A stretch of 64,000 bases of DNA, taken from the NCBI GenBank assembly GCA_039654915.1, contig CM077594.1, forward strand, positions 106,096,893 to 106,160,892, written 5' to 3'. The translations under genes were made by a program, and so were the position numbers. This document shows positions 43,236 to 61,990 of this stretch, in pieces. Source of the DNA: Aquilaria yunnanensis (lineage: Eukaryota > Streptophyta > Magnoliopsida > Malvales > Thymelaeaceae). The notes below the pieces were generated by a model. It was not told the DNA's origin, ran no database searches, and was given only the letters and a program-made list of their open reading frames with translations. Within the stretch, counting starts at the first letter, position 1. Every line of letters starts with the position of its first letter.

Positions 43236-45329
43236 ATAGCACCAATGGTCCCAAATCTTTAATTCATATTACAAATCGGTCCCAAGACCTTATTTCATTG
43301 CAACATGGTCCTAAATTTTTATAATTCATTGCATATTGATTTTTAACCCTAGACAGACACAAAAACTCGATTTATAGAGAAGAAAAATTGATAGTTTAAA
43401 TTATCCATTAAGTGTGAAAAAATTATGACACTGTTTGAATTTATTGAAAGTCAACTAACGTACAGTTTGAATTCATTTAACTCTAACAATTTATTTGATA
43501 TTAACTTTTTAAATTCTAATTTGAACTATTTGGTAACAGTTTTTCATAAATTCAAACCAAACCATTATTTTCTTACAGTTAATGAATAATTTAAACTATC
43601 GGTTTTTATTATTTGTAAATTGATATGTACCTATTTTGCTTGATTGAAGTATTAATTTTTATTAACTTTCACCTCTCAATTCTCAATTAGGCTTTTATAA
43701 AAGTGCTAGTTATTGCATTATTTTGTCATTTTGTAGTGGGAATGAAGTGTGGAGCTGTCGAGCCGGTCCTAAGAAGAATAGAGCAAAAATGGAGTTTCTT
43801 GAGGTAAAAAAAGCACCCAAAGCTGCAACTCAAAAATTCAGGGCCTCAGCCCAAGTGTTCAAGCACCTCCAGATGCCAAAGCCATGGCCTAAAAAATTGA
43901 AGCCATAGCCCTAGCACCTCTAGGAAGCAAAAGAGTGACCAAACGCTCCAGAGCCATGGCCCAAAATGCCCTTATACTTAAAAACTTTTAGGAATTTCAC
44001 TAGGGGCACAACTTTATTTTTCTAGGCCTCCTCAGCCCTCTGTGACAGTGACCTAACACCTTGTTTTTCAATTTTACTTGTCTTTTTGTGCTTGGCTTCG
44101 TTGGGGGGACGTTTGGGACTCTCAAAACGAGCTAAATCTTGACTTTCTATTGACATCTTCCCTCCCTCCATTGCTCTCCTAGGGTTTAAACCTCCTTCCT
44201 CCATTTCCACCTCATTCCTCCATTTCCACCTTCACCCACATCTTTCCAAGTTGAAGAAGAGAAGGCTGAAAAACCTAAAGAAGATGAGCAAAAGCTTGAA
44301 AGAGCAAGCAAATGGACTTGGCTACTCCAGCAGTTTCTTCTTCTCCATTGGGTTTTTTTGGTTTCTTCTTCTCAATTTGTTCATGTGTCTTACAGACTTT
44401 GAGTTTGTAGTTATGTTAAAAATGGAGTATACTTATTTTACTTCTTAAAGTTATAGCTATTTTGACTTGGTTAATTAATGCTAATTTGAGGTTTATTTTC
44501 ATGAACTTTCTTAATTCTTGTTCAATTATTCCCATGCTTATGTTTACACTTGTTTGAGTGTGACCAAACTTTGGCTTGCTTTTATAGATTTAGTTAGTGC
44601 TTGGGAAGTCTAGTTAAATTGGAAAAAGGAAAAATTGTAGCAATTTAAGGAGAGGTTGGGAGACCATTCTAGATTGCTAAGTGAGTAAAAAGGACTTGGA
44701 AGCTTAGAAGACCTTAAGAAAATTGGTTAGGATGGGAATCCAACTAGGGCTTAAGAGAGAAATGAACTTATTCTTGGAAAAAAAAAAGTGTTCAAATTTT
44801 GGTTTTTTCACCAACAAGTAGAGGAAAGGTTGGAAATAGGCTTAGTTGGCATAAATCACCATTTAAGAAGTAAAAACTTTAAGGAGTATCTTTCAACCTT
44901 TGTTTTATCACATAAATTTTAGTTATAACTCTATCTTAGTTAGTTGCTTTTGATAGTTTAGGTCCACGATTTTAGTTAGTTTTTTTAATTTAGCATTACT
45001 TAGATAGATTATCAGTTATTTGATTGTCTAGCTAAAATGGCTCAAGGGTTATGGTAGTTAGTTTATAAATTCACTAAGAATATCTCCTTTGTGAATGATC
45101 CTAACTTGTCACTACTACAGTTATATACCATACATGTGTGGGTAATGATTGGTTTTGATTATAAAATTTTCATGCATTATAACATAAATTGAGTTTAAGT
45201 GTCTGCCTATGGTTATGGACAAATGTGAAATGAATTATAAAGGTTTTGGACCAATTTGCAATGAAATAAAGATCGGGGACCAATTTGCATTGGGAATTAA
45301 AGGTTTGGGATCAATGGTAGCTTTCACAT
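43229..45329. mobile_element. MULE-type TIR element with 9 bp target duplication
   Basis: Flanked by perfect CAAAATCCC copies (43220-43228 and 45330-45338). The left tip GGCGTAAATAGCACCAATGG matches the reverse complement of the right tip, ATGTGAAAGCTACCATTG, and similarity continues for about 110 bp (TCCCAAATCTTTAATT; CTTTATTTCATTGCAA). A 9 bp duplication is the hallmark of Mutator-like elements. The interior has no transposase; 43723-44450 is less AT-rich and may be captured host DNA, but no protein is recognised. Confidence 0.82.
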
Positions 45330-45338
45330 CAAAATCCC

Positions 45339-45899
45339 AATGCAAATTTTAGAATCTTATGATTTTATGATCCAAAATAAAAAAAATGACTCAATTAGAT
45401 TATATGACTATGATTACTTACAATTACAATTCTAATCTGATTCTATGATTACAATTCATAGTAAACCAAAAATGATTTCACATAGAATCCCAATTTTGAC
45501 AATAGGGGAATTGCAGTAATCAGTCACTTGAGATTGGTTGCAGACTACGTGAACAGCTCTTAGGTGGTGCAGCTATGGCTTTGGTAATGGTTAAATGTTA
45601 TTAGATTGAGGCTAGAACATGGTGGATAACATAGGTCATGAATGGGTTTCCTATTCTCCTTGATTGATTGCGAATGGTGGTGGTAATTGCTTAAAGTAAA
45701 GTTGCAGCGGGCATTTAGAGGCAATGGGGACGGTTAATGTGGGGCAGTTGTGGCAGATCAAAGGATGGAGATGATAGCAATTGGGATGGATAATGGAAAT
45801 GACTAAATGTAGAAGAAAATGAAATTTAGGTTAAATTTGTACATGTCTATAAGTATTTGTTTATATCACTTTTACATGTATAAATTTTTTTTCACACAG
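45339..45899. other. AT-rich spacer
   Basis: No gene or element recognised between the MULE-like element and the next TIR element. Confidence 0.5.
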
Positions 45900-46700
45900 T
45901 TACTCTTTCTGTCCCACATTAATTGCTCCAAACATTTTGGCATGTAGTTTTAAGAAAGTGTAAATTTTGCATCTTTTTTCCACTGTTGCTTTATCACTTA
46001 ACTTTTTATATTTCTTGAGTTTAACTACTACTTCAAAATTTGTTCAATGGTTTAAGGTAAATTTCTTCTTTGTTAATGAAGCAACAAAACAATCACAAAT
46101 CAAAGTCGAAAGAATCAATCATTACCGAGCCAAATCGAGCATAATAAGAGGAATGACAAGATATGTCTGCCTTCTACGCTAACTCGGGCTTCTTTGTATC
46201 ACAGTCATGAAGTTTGTCACTGATGTTGGTGCTCATTGTGAAGAAAGTTAGGATTCCCATAAAATCACCATCGTCCTTCTTCGCTTCAACCTATTATCCC
46301 TGTCTCTGCATCGACTTGTCACTGCTTCAATTCTTCTTCTCCATCAATGCATTAACTCTTCCTCACCTCGATTCTTCACCTTTGTCACTTCTAACCCTTT
46401 CTTTGTCCCTGTTTCACTCCAAAACTTTTTCATTCCTTTGATCTAGCTGTTAGCCACGTGGTCCACTTTCATCGGTTTGTGTATGATCTTGAATCAAGCA
46501 AAACAAGGCATTCACGAGCAATTCTGATGCTGCCCTAATGAAGATCTGAAAAGCAAACATCAAAGAAGCAAAGGTAGGGAACATAACAGAACACTTCCAT
46601 TTGTTTTCTAATGTGAGAGTATGAGGTTATAATGGTAAATTACTTGGCAAAACGTACCAAATAAGGAAAGTGGACCAACTTTTATGGGACAAAGGGGGTT
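45900..46700. mobile_element. TIR element of about 0.8 kb
   Basis: The left tip TACTCTTTCTGTCCCACATT and the reverse complement of the right tip AACCCCCTTTGTCCCATAAA share TTTSTGTCCCA, and both continue with a T/G-TCC(A)-A run (GCTCCAAACATTTTGGCA; GGTCCACTTTCCTTATT). Tips of the CTCCCTCYGTCCCA kind are common in plant DNA transposons. No transposase is visible. Confidence 0.5.
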
Positions 46701-47097
46701 TAACATATGTACATATATTTCATATACTTTGTACATAATTGGTCACATTATTTATACACCAAGTTTATACACATCTGTCAGTTGACTTATAAATATGTTT
46801 AATTTTGGTGGAAAGTGTCTACATAATTGCTCACACTTGTTTTTATTTTTTAAAAAATCAATAATAGTTTTGTGCTCTTATTTGTATATATGTTTTACAT
46901 GATTGGTGAATATCACTAACTATATTTGTACATTGAGCTTATGTATATTTTTTCATTTGATTTGTAAATATAACTACCATGTAAATATTTTAAAAGATCA
47001 AAGTCATACATACAGTTGAACATTATAAACAATTTTTAGGATTTTACTTGTGTATAGGCCCCTCAAAATTTGTCATATCCCTCATCATGTTATTCTA

Positions 47098-49015
47098 AGG
47101 CCTAAATGAACAATTAGCCCTCCAACTTTGCCACTTGGATGAGTTGGTTCCTTAACTTTGACTCAGTATTACTTAGTTCTCATACTTTGCAAAATGGTGC
47201 AACTTAGTCTTCAAATTTTTTCAAAATGGTGCGACTTAGCATTCGGCTATTAAGATGAGCTACAACCATGAGTCCTAACTTTCAATCTTTTGGCAAATTG
47301 ACCTTCTATTTAGAAACTTTTATTATCAGTAAATTCATGGATTTATAAATTTTACTAAATTGCTAACTAGATACTTAACTAAATAGATTAATTATAAACT
47401 ATAATTAAAAATATATACAAGAATTTTAAAAAATTTTAATTTTATAATAATTTATATTGTACTTATTTTATTAGAAACTATTTTGGTTGATTTATTGAAA
47501 ATAAAAAATACCTTTTATCTACTCCACTTTTATGTTGATTATTTATTTTTTCCTAAATATTTTTTTTTATTTTTTGTAAAAAATTCACTAGCATTAGGGA
47601 TTTATGAATTTACAAATCATTTTGTTGGAGTTTTTTGCAATTAGACTCAGTCTTCAAAACAATTTTTCAAATTAGACTCTTTATATTAATATTTTTTTAT
47701 TTATACTTAATGCATGACATTATATTCAAACTAATTTATCTCTTTCATTTTTCAAGCTAATTAAAATGGTATTATAATTTTCTTGGCTTTTTATCATTTG
47801 TTTTCAATGACAAAATAAAAAATAAAATTTTCCCACTATTTTCTAAGTATTAGCTAAAACTCTTACGCTTAATCTTTGAACTTATTGATTCTATAAAAAG
47901 CTATTATGAAAATCATCCAAATAGAAAAACACAATGTAAAGACATGTCCCAAAAAAAAAAAGCAACAAAAATTTGCAATCTTAAACTTATAGTAGGTATA
48001 AATAAAAATTAATAAATCTAATTATTACTAATATAAAGTTAGTATCGAAGCTCTAGACCTACCATGCTTACTTTTTGTTTTCTCTATGAAAAAATCATTA
48101 TTAAGCCAAACAAAATTATAGCTACGTTTTTTGCATCTTCATTTCTTTGGCTTCAATAACTTATACTTTGGCCATTAAAAAAATTAATTTATTCCTTAGC
48201 ATATTTCATAAAAGATTGTTTGCACTTTCTAATTACATATCCAGCTATTATTGGTTTGTTTGATTATAACTTTATCTGCTCTAGCGAAATATAGATAAAA
48301 GTAGGGCATTTGAGGAAAAAAAGTTGATTTAACTGCTTGATTAGAATATTTACTACTATTTTTTTTTATGGATTCTAACTAGTATTTAGATTTGAATAAA
48401 AGATCAAAATTAGACAAAAAAAATTAATATGCAATAAATTGAATAAAGAAGGAAGTAAAGAAAATTTGAGGAAGAAGACAAGGGAAAATTTATTCCAAAG
48501 TTAAAGATTGAATGATTTTCTAGTGTGGATAAACCCCTATATTGAGCATTTATTTAGAAAAAAAATAAAAATATATTTAGAAAAAAATAAAAGATTAAAA
48601 TAAAAATGGAGAGAATAAAAATGAAATTTGTTTTTGCTTTCCAATAAAACAATAAAAATAGTTTCTTCAAAATAAGTAAAATATAAATTATTAGATAAAA
48701 ACCCTTCTTTAAATTATTATACATAAAATTTTTTGAATTATTATTTTAAATAATTTATTTATTTATTTATTGTAATTGACAATATAATAAAATTTATTAA
48801 TCCACGAGTTTAGTGTGAATGAAAGTTTTAAAGTTTCAAGGGTCATTTTGTTGAAAGGTTGAAAGCTAAGACTAAGGTTGTAGTTTATCTGGATTGCTGA
48901 AGGACTAACCCGCTATATTTATCAAAGTTAAGAGATTAAATCACACTAAGTCATACTTGAATGACTAATCGCTTAAGCCAACAAAGTTATGGGACATTGT
49001 GCACTTTGATCAATT
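47098..49015. mobile_element. Possible 1.9 kb TIR element
   Basis: The left arm CTCCAACTTTGCCACTTGGATGA then TTCCTTAACTTTGACTCAGT resembles the reverse complement of the right arm (CCCATAACTTTGTTGGCTTA then CATTCAAGTATGACTTAGTG, CTCTTAACTTTGATAAA). The inverted arms are about 150-200 bp but diverged. The interior is AT-rich and non-coding. Ends are approximate. Confidence 0.5.
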
Positions 49016-49387
49016 TCTAATTGTATTTCTCACTTTATATATGGATCGTACATATTTGTTATTTAATTTGTAAATATCTCTGATTTTAATGGAAAACATG
49101 TTTTTTACGTATTTGAATGGTTGACCTCATATATATAATTGAATATATTTGTAATAGTTGTTTGATTACATTCATACATATTCCTTATTTTCTATGTGTA
49201 TAAAGTTCATACATATTAGCTGTCTAATTTATATATATCTCTAATTTGGTGAGAATTGGAATTTGATGTTTTCATACATATTTTGTACCATAAATAATAT
49301 TATTAAAATATAAATATATAAACATGAGAGGTAGGATGTATTTTAAAAATACCCTTAAAAATAGAAAAAATTGAATTCTTTTTTTTT

Positions 49388-50860
49388 TTTGGGAAAATTA
49401 CAAAGGACCTCTTGAAGTATTGCGAAACCTACAGCTTTGTCCCTACTGTTCCAAATACCTACAATTACCCTCAGCCAACTTAATACCGGGGTTCACCGTT
49501 ACCGCAAAAATGAGATAATGCCAGACTTTGTTTTTCAACCTTTTTCATTAGAAATTTGTGTTCCTAACTTATGCATTTAACGATCTTGCCCCTTCCCATC
49601 CACTCCCCATTCACCTCCTCCTCTTTCACCTTTTCATCATCTTCTTCTTCTTCCTCAACGTGAAACTCACTACCACCACCGTTGCGCATGACCTAGAACA
49701 ATAAAAAAAATCATACAATCAAAACAATCAGAGCAAACTAATTCCAAAACAATCAAAACAAATGAATTTGAACCTAGAACAATTGGAACAACAAATGAAT
49801 TCGTTACCTGGAACAAACGAATTTGGACCCACCCATCATCTGAAACCATCATCAGGAACTAGAACGATCAGAAGAAACTGCATACTGACAGTTTACAAAC
49901 TTCAACCTGACACTTTACAACAATTCAATTACAAGAGTTATATACTCATGGTGTGAGAAGAGTCATTCAAGCAAAGATATGTAAAAAACACATGGCGTTG
50001 AAGAAATTGGTGAAGAAAGGAATGAGATTGGGAGAGATGGGATTCAACAAAGAATGAGAAGATAGATAACAAACAAAGAACACAAATCCGAAGGCTTGCG
50101 AATTGGGTGAGGCGTCCTCCCCTCTCAGCTTAGCTTCAACCTCTGCCAACGGCGATTTTCTGCTTTCTCCCTCTAAACGTGCTCCATTCTCTAGTAAATT
50201 TCTAACTAAAAGTTCCTTAGTGGCGGAGAAATGAAATTGAACAAAACCAGAGGAACCCGCTCAATAGGACCTAAGAGGAATCCTTGCCGCCTCTCTCACC
50301 TTTCATTACCGTGTCCTCGATTGTGTGTGTTGTTGCTCTAAGATGCTAATAAAAAAAGGGAAGCAAACTGGAAAGCCGCGAATCGAAGAAGAAGCCGATG
50401 AACTAGAGAAGAAGCGAATTGAAGCCACGATTTGGTGAGGCGATTTGGGGAAGAAGTGCAGAGAGGGTTGAGTGACGGGGAGAAAAAGAGAGAGAGAAAG
50501 AGAGACAGGGGGAAAGGAAGAGTACAACGGTGATGGCTAAGAATGGAGGCAAAGGGCGGAGGAGGGCAGCCAACTCGAGGATCCGTTCGAAAATCATCCA
50601 GATTTTTGTTGATTAATGTTGCTTTGTCCGTTCTTCCAAACCAATTGCTTTTGTTGCTTGATTTTGTCTTTATTCAGATAAATTGGTTTGATTTGAATGA
50701 GTTTTAATAGCTGGGGGGCAAAATTTCTAAAAAAGAAGGTCAGGAGAGTAAAATCAGGCATTTTCTTATTTTTATGATAATAATGAATAACGACGTTAAC
50801 TTGACAAGGGATGAGAGTAGGTACTTGAAACAGGAGGTACACAAGTGTAAGTTTTACTAT
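49388..50860. mobile_element. TIR element with GC-richer core (family A, copy 2)
   Basis: The left end AAATTACAAAGGACCTCTTG resembles the reverse complement of the right end (AAACTTACACTTGTGTACCTC), followed on both sides by TACCTAC and TTAA-CG blocks. Sub-terminal sequence (GAGTTTTAATAGCTGG, CAAAATTTCTAAAAAAGAAG, GTTAAC) corresponds to that of 705-2085. The core (49560-50600) is richer in CTC/GAAGAAG; frames there (for example 50306-50527 minus) are Ser/Phe/Pro-rich and unrecognised. Confidence 0.5.
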
Positions 50861-52796
50861 CCAAGTTTTTGTGTTTTGTTTTTTTTTGTGGCTGAATTCA
50901 GGAGGTTGATAATTGGATGAAAATTGAATACCTGTTACAGGGCGGCAGGGTCTCGTCAACTTTCAAGATGTGCGGATGCGGAGGGGTCCATCATCGATGG
51001 CACGTGCACCATGCACATAAATATGCTTGTCAGTGTCACAGCTGCCCACTATAATAATCATTTGCTTTGATCAGTAAAACAATAGACTATAAAAGTACAC
51101 AAGGGAATTCTTTCTGTCTTCAAATCATAGTTAAAAACATGTGAACAACCAGTTAAAGTTACAAATTATATATACATATGCAAGATTAAGTGCACTTTAA
51201 TTAGTTCATTAGCTTGATGATGGAATATATAGTTAAAAACATTTATCAATTCATTTTAAAAATATTTTTTCATGTAATTAACTTTTGTTTCCTCCACAAA
51301 ACAGAACATTAATAGTTAGTTAACTATTCCATTAATTAGTGTTATTAAAGTAAATTTGTACATACCATAATACAATAACTTTTTAAGGTTTCTACTTGAA
51401 ATAAATGTGGAAAACAATATTGAAGTAATTCTCAGTGTGTGTGTGTGTGTGTATCCAAGTGATGAAGATAATTTAGTATAGCTAGTTTGAAGTTAACCAA
51501 CCCTCATCATAAAAAGAAGCCACGCAAAGGCTTAAGAACAAAAGTTCTGTTGCGGTTTTGGGCTGCAAAATGGGTTGAATTTTCACCAACTATGGCCCTC
51601 CACTGTTCTCCTTTATGGGGGAACCCTAATTAAAATTCCTGGATGTGTCGACGCTTTCACTGGTTACATGTGATTAATTAATAGCCCCGAAAGAATTGAA
51701 AAGGGCAAATCGATCGGACATGGAGGGGCCTAACAATAGAGAATTTGGTGGCATCTGATCCGCCTGATGAGGAATATATAAACGTTTGACATTTGAAATT
51801 AAAGCGAGGTACCGTTTCCCTGGGAGGAATTTTGGTGAACCTCCTAATTTCCAATTCCATATATGCCATTGTTTTTATCCGCTAAAGAAATTTATTGAGA
51901 TAAATCATAAAAGATGAGTATATATAAAGGCCAAGGAATTCAAAGCAGACACTTAACCAATGGCAAGGAAAGAAAAACAGAGAGAGACACATTTGAAGAG
52001 CCATCCAAATTGGAATTTATAATTTTTCTTTTCTACAAGGAACATTATGCAAAATGTTGCTTGTTGTCGTACATTAAAAAAGAACATAATACTATGTGAG
52101 TTTGTGGGGGAAAAAATCACCTTCTAGCTAGTAGAATACTTCAAAAAAAAAAAAAAACAAAGTGATAGTGTATAACTGTATATATATACAAAGAAGAGTA
52201 TTCGATCAGTTGATTTGGCTTGAAATTGTTCCAAATATAACAATTCAACTGGTTTTTAGTTCCAAGAGCAAAAGAAAGCGTGAGAAGCTGTATTATTTTT
52301 ATTTCAGCATGTGGGCACTTTGGAGAAGAAGGAATTGAAAATCAGTTTATCAAACTCCCAGAGAGATACAAGCTATATATGTTTTGTTTTGTGAGTGTCC
52401 ATTTTGCTAGTTGTTGTGTTGTTGAGAAATTAATAAGGGTTTTTAGTTAAGATAAAAACTAGTTTTCAATTTCTACAAAATGAATTAATATGCACTGTCT
52501 GAAATGTATTTCAATTTATTCAGCTTAATTGGGTTATTTGGTTTCTACCGCGCATGTAGTAAATGAAAAAGAAAAGATAAATATAATTAAAAGAATTAGA
52601 GGAAAATAGCTTTATATATGTAGGGTTAACATATGGAAGGTTCAAAAATATTTAATAATTACTAGCTAGCTTTTTTTTTTTTTTTTCTATTTTAAGTTTA
52701 GCATCCGATAACCAATAACTGATCAAATAACAAAAATAAGCAAACCATTTTGTCTAAATGTAATTGACTAATTTGTTCAGATTTTTGGGTTTTTTT

Positions 52797-52844
<48 letters not shown>

Positions 52845-53030
52845 ATCAAGTTTAATTATTTGCTATTGCCTGAAATGCAAATTCACTTAACATGACAGAA
52901 AATTCAATGAGAAACTTTTCTTTTAGAATGATCGACAAAGGAAAGGTCAGAAATATTATTATGAAATCTGCCACAAAAGACATCTAAAATCTGTAGAAAT
53001 TAAATTCAAGGCAGGATTAGTTGTGCATAC
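50861..53030. other. Upstream region of CYP724 gene
   Basis: No gene supported. Contains simple repeats, (GT)n at 51437-51453 and (TA)n at 52799-52841. The proximal few hundred bases are presumably the P450 promoter. Confidence 0.5.
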
Positions 53031-53037
53031 TATATAA
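53031..53037 (+). promoter_or_regulatory. TATA box of CYP724 gene
   Basis: CTATATAAGG, about 110 bp before the first in-frame ATG (53146). It is the best TATA match near the gene start. Confidence 0.5.
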
Positions 53038-53145
53038 GGATACATATATATATATACAGCTCCTACCTAGTTGAGAATCCAGAAAGGCACCAGACAGTGT
53101 AAAACCACATCACCAATCAAAACTGCCACGTATTACTATATATAT

Positions 53146-58020
<4,875 letters not shown>

Positions 58021-58385
58021 ATTCTATATATCCGCTTTTTTAATTTCTCTAGAGCTAGCGAAAAATATACTCCACTAGCTAGGTAAGAGAAAGATTACTT
58101 GGAGGTAATCATGGAAATTGAAGGCAACAAAAGATAAGAATTAATGGATTAAAATATATTTCTTGCTTTGAAGCTTGAACCGAGCTAGTTTCCATGACTA
58201 ATTGTGATGAACAAGAATTGTCAGAGAATTAATATGAGAACACAAATACAGATATCAATTTATCTGATTTGGTCAATATTTATTTTAGGGGAAGGTCATT
58301 CAACACATTAAATTGAATTAAGAATAGAGAACACCTAATCTGAGAAAAGGGCCTCCCAAGCAAATTTACCTAACCTCTCAAAACC

Positions 58386-61231
58386 CTACCTAGCAAGGAC
58401 ATGAGCAACATTGTCCCTTAATCGGAATACCAAAAAAAGCTCACAAGACTCGAAAAAACTACTAAGGACACGAGCCTCATTAGCTATGACTCCAAAATAA
58501 AACAAAGAAGGAGAATCATTCTTCTGAAGGGTAGCAATAATATTTAAAGAATTTGACTCTAATATAATTTTATTAAAACCATATTGCCAAGCTTTCCGAA
58601 GACCACCAAGGACAGCTAGAGCTTCCAACTGTGTTGCATTGTTCCCAAGAACAGGCAGACCATAGGAAATGGCAAAGCAGACTATTCCTTTGCAATCTCG
58701 GTGAACTAGGCTAATGCTTCCCATCTGCTTATTCTTATCAATCACCACATCAATGTTTACCTTAACCATACTTGCCATGGGAGGACACCAACTTGCTACA
58801 CCCGTAGTTGGTGGATTCAACGGGGGATTTGCCAACTTTGTATGGAAAAGCCAACCTTCCATCCAGTTCTTCACCCTTGCTGCCACCTTTTGAGGTTTTT
58901 GTGAAGCAAGGTCATGGATGACCATGTTTCTATTAATCCACACAACCAAGCAAAGGTCTCCAATTTGGGATTGAAGAGTTCATCCACTACCATGAGCAAG
59001 CGAATGATTTCTCTCCAATTCTCCTTGTCAAGCTGCAAGACCAAACCTAGCTCTTGCAATACTTTAATTAAGAAAGGGCACTCGAAAACCAAGTGTTTAG
59101 CTGAGTCATTTGAATCTAGACAAACTAGGCAATAATCCACCACCTTAATTCCATGTTTCCTCAAGTTGTCCTCCGTAGAGAGTGCTTCTATACAGAGCCT
59201 ACAAAAGAATAAGTGAATCCTTGGTGGTAGCGATAAACTCCATAGCCACCCCTAGAAGTCTGAGTAAACAAATGGGTCCTACTAGTAAAGAAGCGCAAAC
59301 GAGATGTAATATGTAGATTTCATTGTGAAGTTCAACTTCTCAGTCATCCCCCAAATGAGAATGTCCTCCTTAAACTTGGGAAATAACGGTATGAACTTAA
59401 TTACCTCCACATCCTTTGGATGAAATAAAGCGTATATTAACTCATAATTCCATGACCATGCATCATAATCAATAAGATGTGCAACTCTCCATGTCTCTGT
59501 CCCCTGTACCATGCATGTGAACAGTTTAAGATGGCATACTGTGAGTTAATTATCTCGCCAGATTGATATACTTGCTCCTTCACCAACCCTCCAAAAAGTG
59601 CTCACGTGCACCACTTCTCTTCCATCAAGAAGTCCTTTAAAAAAAATCGATTAGTGATTGGGTTTCTTAGCTCGAAGGAAGCTCGAAAAGGGAAAATAAC
59701 ATCCCTTGAATACCTTCACCATCATGCTATCTAGTTTGCATGCAATGTGCCATGCTTGCTTAGCGAGCATAGTCCTGTTAAAGCTTTCCATGTCTTGAAA
59801 CCCTAATCCACCTACTTTCTTTGCCATGAATAGCTTATCCCATTCACACCAGGCAACCTTCCTTTCTTCGACATCAGAAGACTAAAAGAACCGCATAGCC
59901 AACACTTGAATCTTGTTACAGACCTCCATCAGGACAAGGATGCAACTCATCATATGAGTCAACATTGCCTGTACTACCATCTTAAAAAGGATGCTTCGAC
60001 CTGTTTGGGAAAGAAGCAATGCCTTCCAACGAGCAATTTTATTCTGGATTCATTCTATAAGGTTCTTGAATCAAGTGGACTTTTTGTTTTCCAAGTAACC
60101 AGGGAAACCCAAGATATTTGCCAACTTTTAGGCAACTTTAAGTCCCTAACACGTCTAAAAGTTGTTGTCTTACATTCCCACTATAGCTCGAGCTAAAGAA
60201 AATTGATGATTTTCGCATATTCACTACTTAACCAGAGGCATTTTCAGACAACAGTAATAAAGTCAAAATATGCCTCACATTGTCCTCCTTCATCCTTAAA
60301 AATAAGATATTGTCATATGCAAATAATAAATAGGATATAGTTGGGCTCCGACGACTTATCACGACACCATTGATTTGGCTCAGCTGCTTGGCATAATGAA
60401 GGAATGCCGACAACCCTTCAGTGTAGAACAGAAAAAAAAATGATGACAATGTGCCACCTTGACAAAGACCTCTTGATGACTTGAAGGACCTAATAGGTTG
60501 ACCATTCACCAAAATTGAAAACGTTAAGGACTTCACACATTGAAGCATTAGATCCACACATCTATTAGTGATGATGCACCTTCCTTGATATGCGATCTAA
60601 AAGTCCAGGAGCTTGGTTCGTCACACAAATACACCTTGGTAAGGGGAGCATGAAGACTTGCAAAAGATACTCCAATGTTCAAGTCAATAATAATTCTAGT
60701 ATGTTGCAAATTCAAAGGAAAGTGATCTCATACCTGAAATGTAATAATGAAAGCTTTTATATAGGCTTTTGGGGTAGTGTGCCCTAAGGTTTTGGACCAT
60801 TGAATGAAGCAGTTATTTCGTGAACTGTTGGATGAGGGACACTTGTCCTTTTATGATCAGATTGGGCCTAAAATTCTTAATTAGGCTGGTAGCCCTTAAT
60901 GGATCTTATTTCTCTAAAATTGCATAGAGACCCAATAGGGCCCAAATTCCTAGAGTGGGTATCACCAATTAGAAAACCCCATTCTAAACATGATCATACA
61001 TAGGAATTTCTACTCTACTCATTTGTATGCCTTGGACATATCTAATTTGACAACCACTAACTCCTTACTCTGACCATATCTAGTGTTTATATAATGGCAT
61101 GCCTCCAGTGCAACCAAGGCATTATCCAACAACAACCATCTCGATACAAACTCATTTTGATTTTCAAAAATAATTTCAAGCAACAAAGGCTTCAGACAAT
61201 TTGCTAGCACCTTGGAGACCACCTGGTACAA
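58386..61231 (-). pseudogene. Dead non-LTR retrotransposon (LINE, L1-type) with RNase H
   Basis: Minus-strand fragments in the right order. RT start: SKVLANCLKPLL, NEFVSRW and VVVKLDMSKAY (61231-61019). RT continuation: QCVKSLTFSILVNGQP, RGLCQGGTLSSFFF and LLFAYDNILF (60557-60228). A domain before the zinc finger: WSWNYELIYALF, EDILIWG (59512-59282). zf-RVT: CLVCLDSNDSAKHLVFEC (59164-58871). RNase H: KVNIDVVIDKN, LEALAVLGGL (58949-58386). The FADD catalytic box reads FAYD, and there are many stops and frameshifts. About 430 bp of foreign DNA interrupts the RT. The 5' ORF1/endonuclease part is not seen. Confidence 0.85.
60590..61015. mobile_element. Insertion within the LINE reverse transcriptase
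   Basis: The RT frame breaks off after LDMSKAY near 61019 and resumes with the stretch before MLQCVKS near 60575. Only about 25 residues should separate them, yet about 440 bp do. The insert has a TATA-like CTTTTATATAGGCTTTTGGG (plus 60754-60773) and AGGGCCCAAATTCC-type text seen in LTRs. Possibly a small solo LTR; ends not resolved. Confidence 0.45.
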
Positions 61232-61443
61232 AACATTACATAGACTGATCAGTCACTAATTAAAAACCTTTTTTGGATTATTTATTTTTTGGATCAGCAC
61301 CACATAAGTATGATTAATCTCCTTCGGGATGTAACCAGAATTCAAAATACTCAAAATAAAACTATCCACTTGCTACTCAAGACATGATTTGGTCAATATT
61401 AATACTGGAACTTACCATACATAACACATACTTCAAAGAGCTC

Positions 61444-61912
61444 AATTATAATAGGATAAATTACAAAATCCCCCCTATAGTTTGATTTAACCAATAATTT
61501 ACCCCCTCTATTTTAAAAAACTTACACTTTACCCCTACTTCTTTTATAGTGTCTGACAACAACTTCTAAAACTCTAAATTAAACTGTTTGATAACCATGT
61601 TCCAGTAATTTAAAGATTTTTTTATATTTTTTTCATATCTAATTGACCTTAAAAAAAATACTGAAATGCATTTATAATAAGAAAAATACATTTACAGAAA
61701 GAAAAAACTGATAATTTAAAATATCTATTAACTATAAAAAAAATATTGAACAGATTGACATTACTGAAAGATGTCTATTATACAATTTTAAAAGTTATTA
61801 CCGGATAGTATAAAAGAACTAGGGACAAAATGTAAGTTTTCAAACATAAATGGGGCAAATTATATGTTATAGTAAACCTCAAGGGGTAATTGTAACTTTC
61901 CCATTATATTTT
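61444..61912. mobile_element. TIR MITE (family B, copy 2)
   Basis: The left arm ATTACAAAATCCCCCCTATA then ACTTACACTTTACCCCTACT is matched by the reverse complement of the right arm (GTTACAATTACCCCTTGAGG then ACTTACATTTTGTCCCTAGT). The inner text (TCTAAAACTCTAAATTAAACTG) is close to that of 15838-16268. Foldback of about 470 bp. Confidence 0.65.
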
Positions 61913-61990
61913 AACTCAAGTTAAATTTGTCATTTTGTTTCAGTTTAACTCAAGCTTGTTAATACGTTTTTGAAGACCCACTTACATGTG

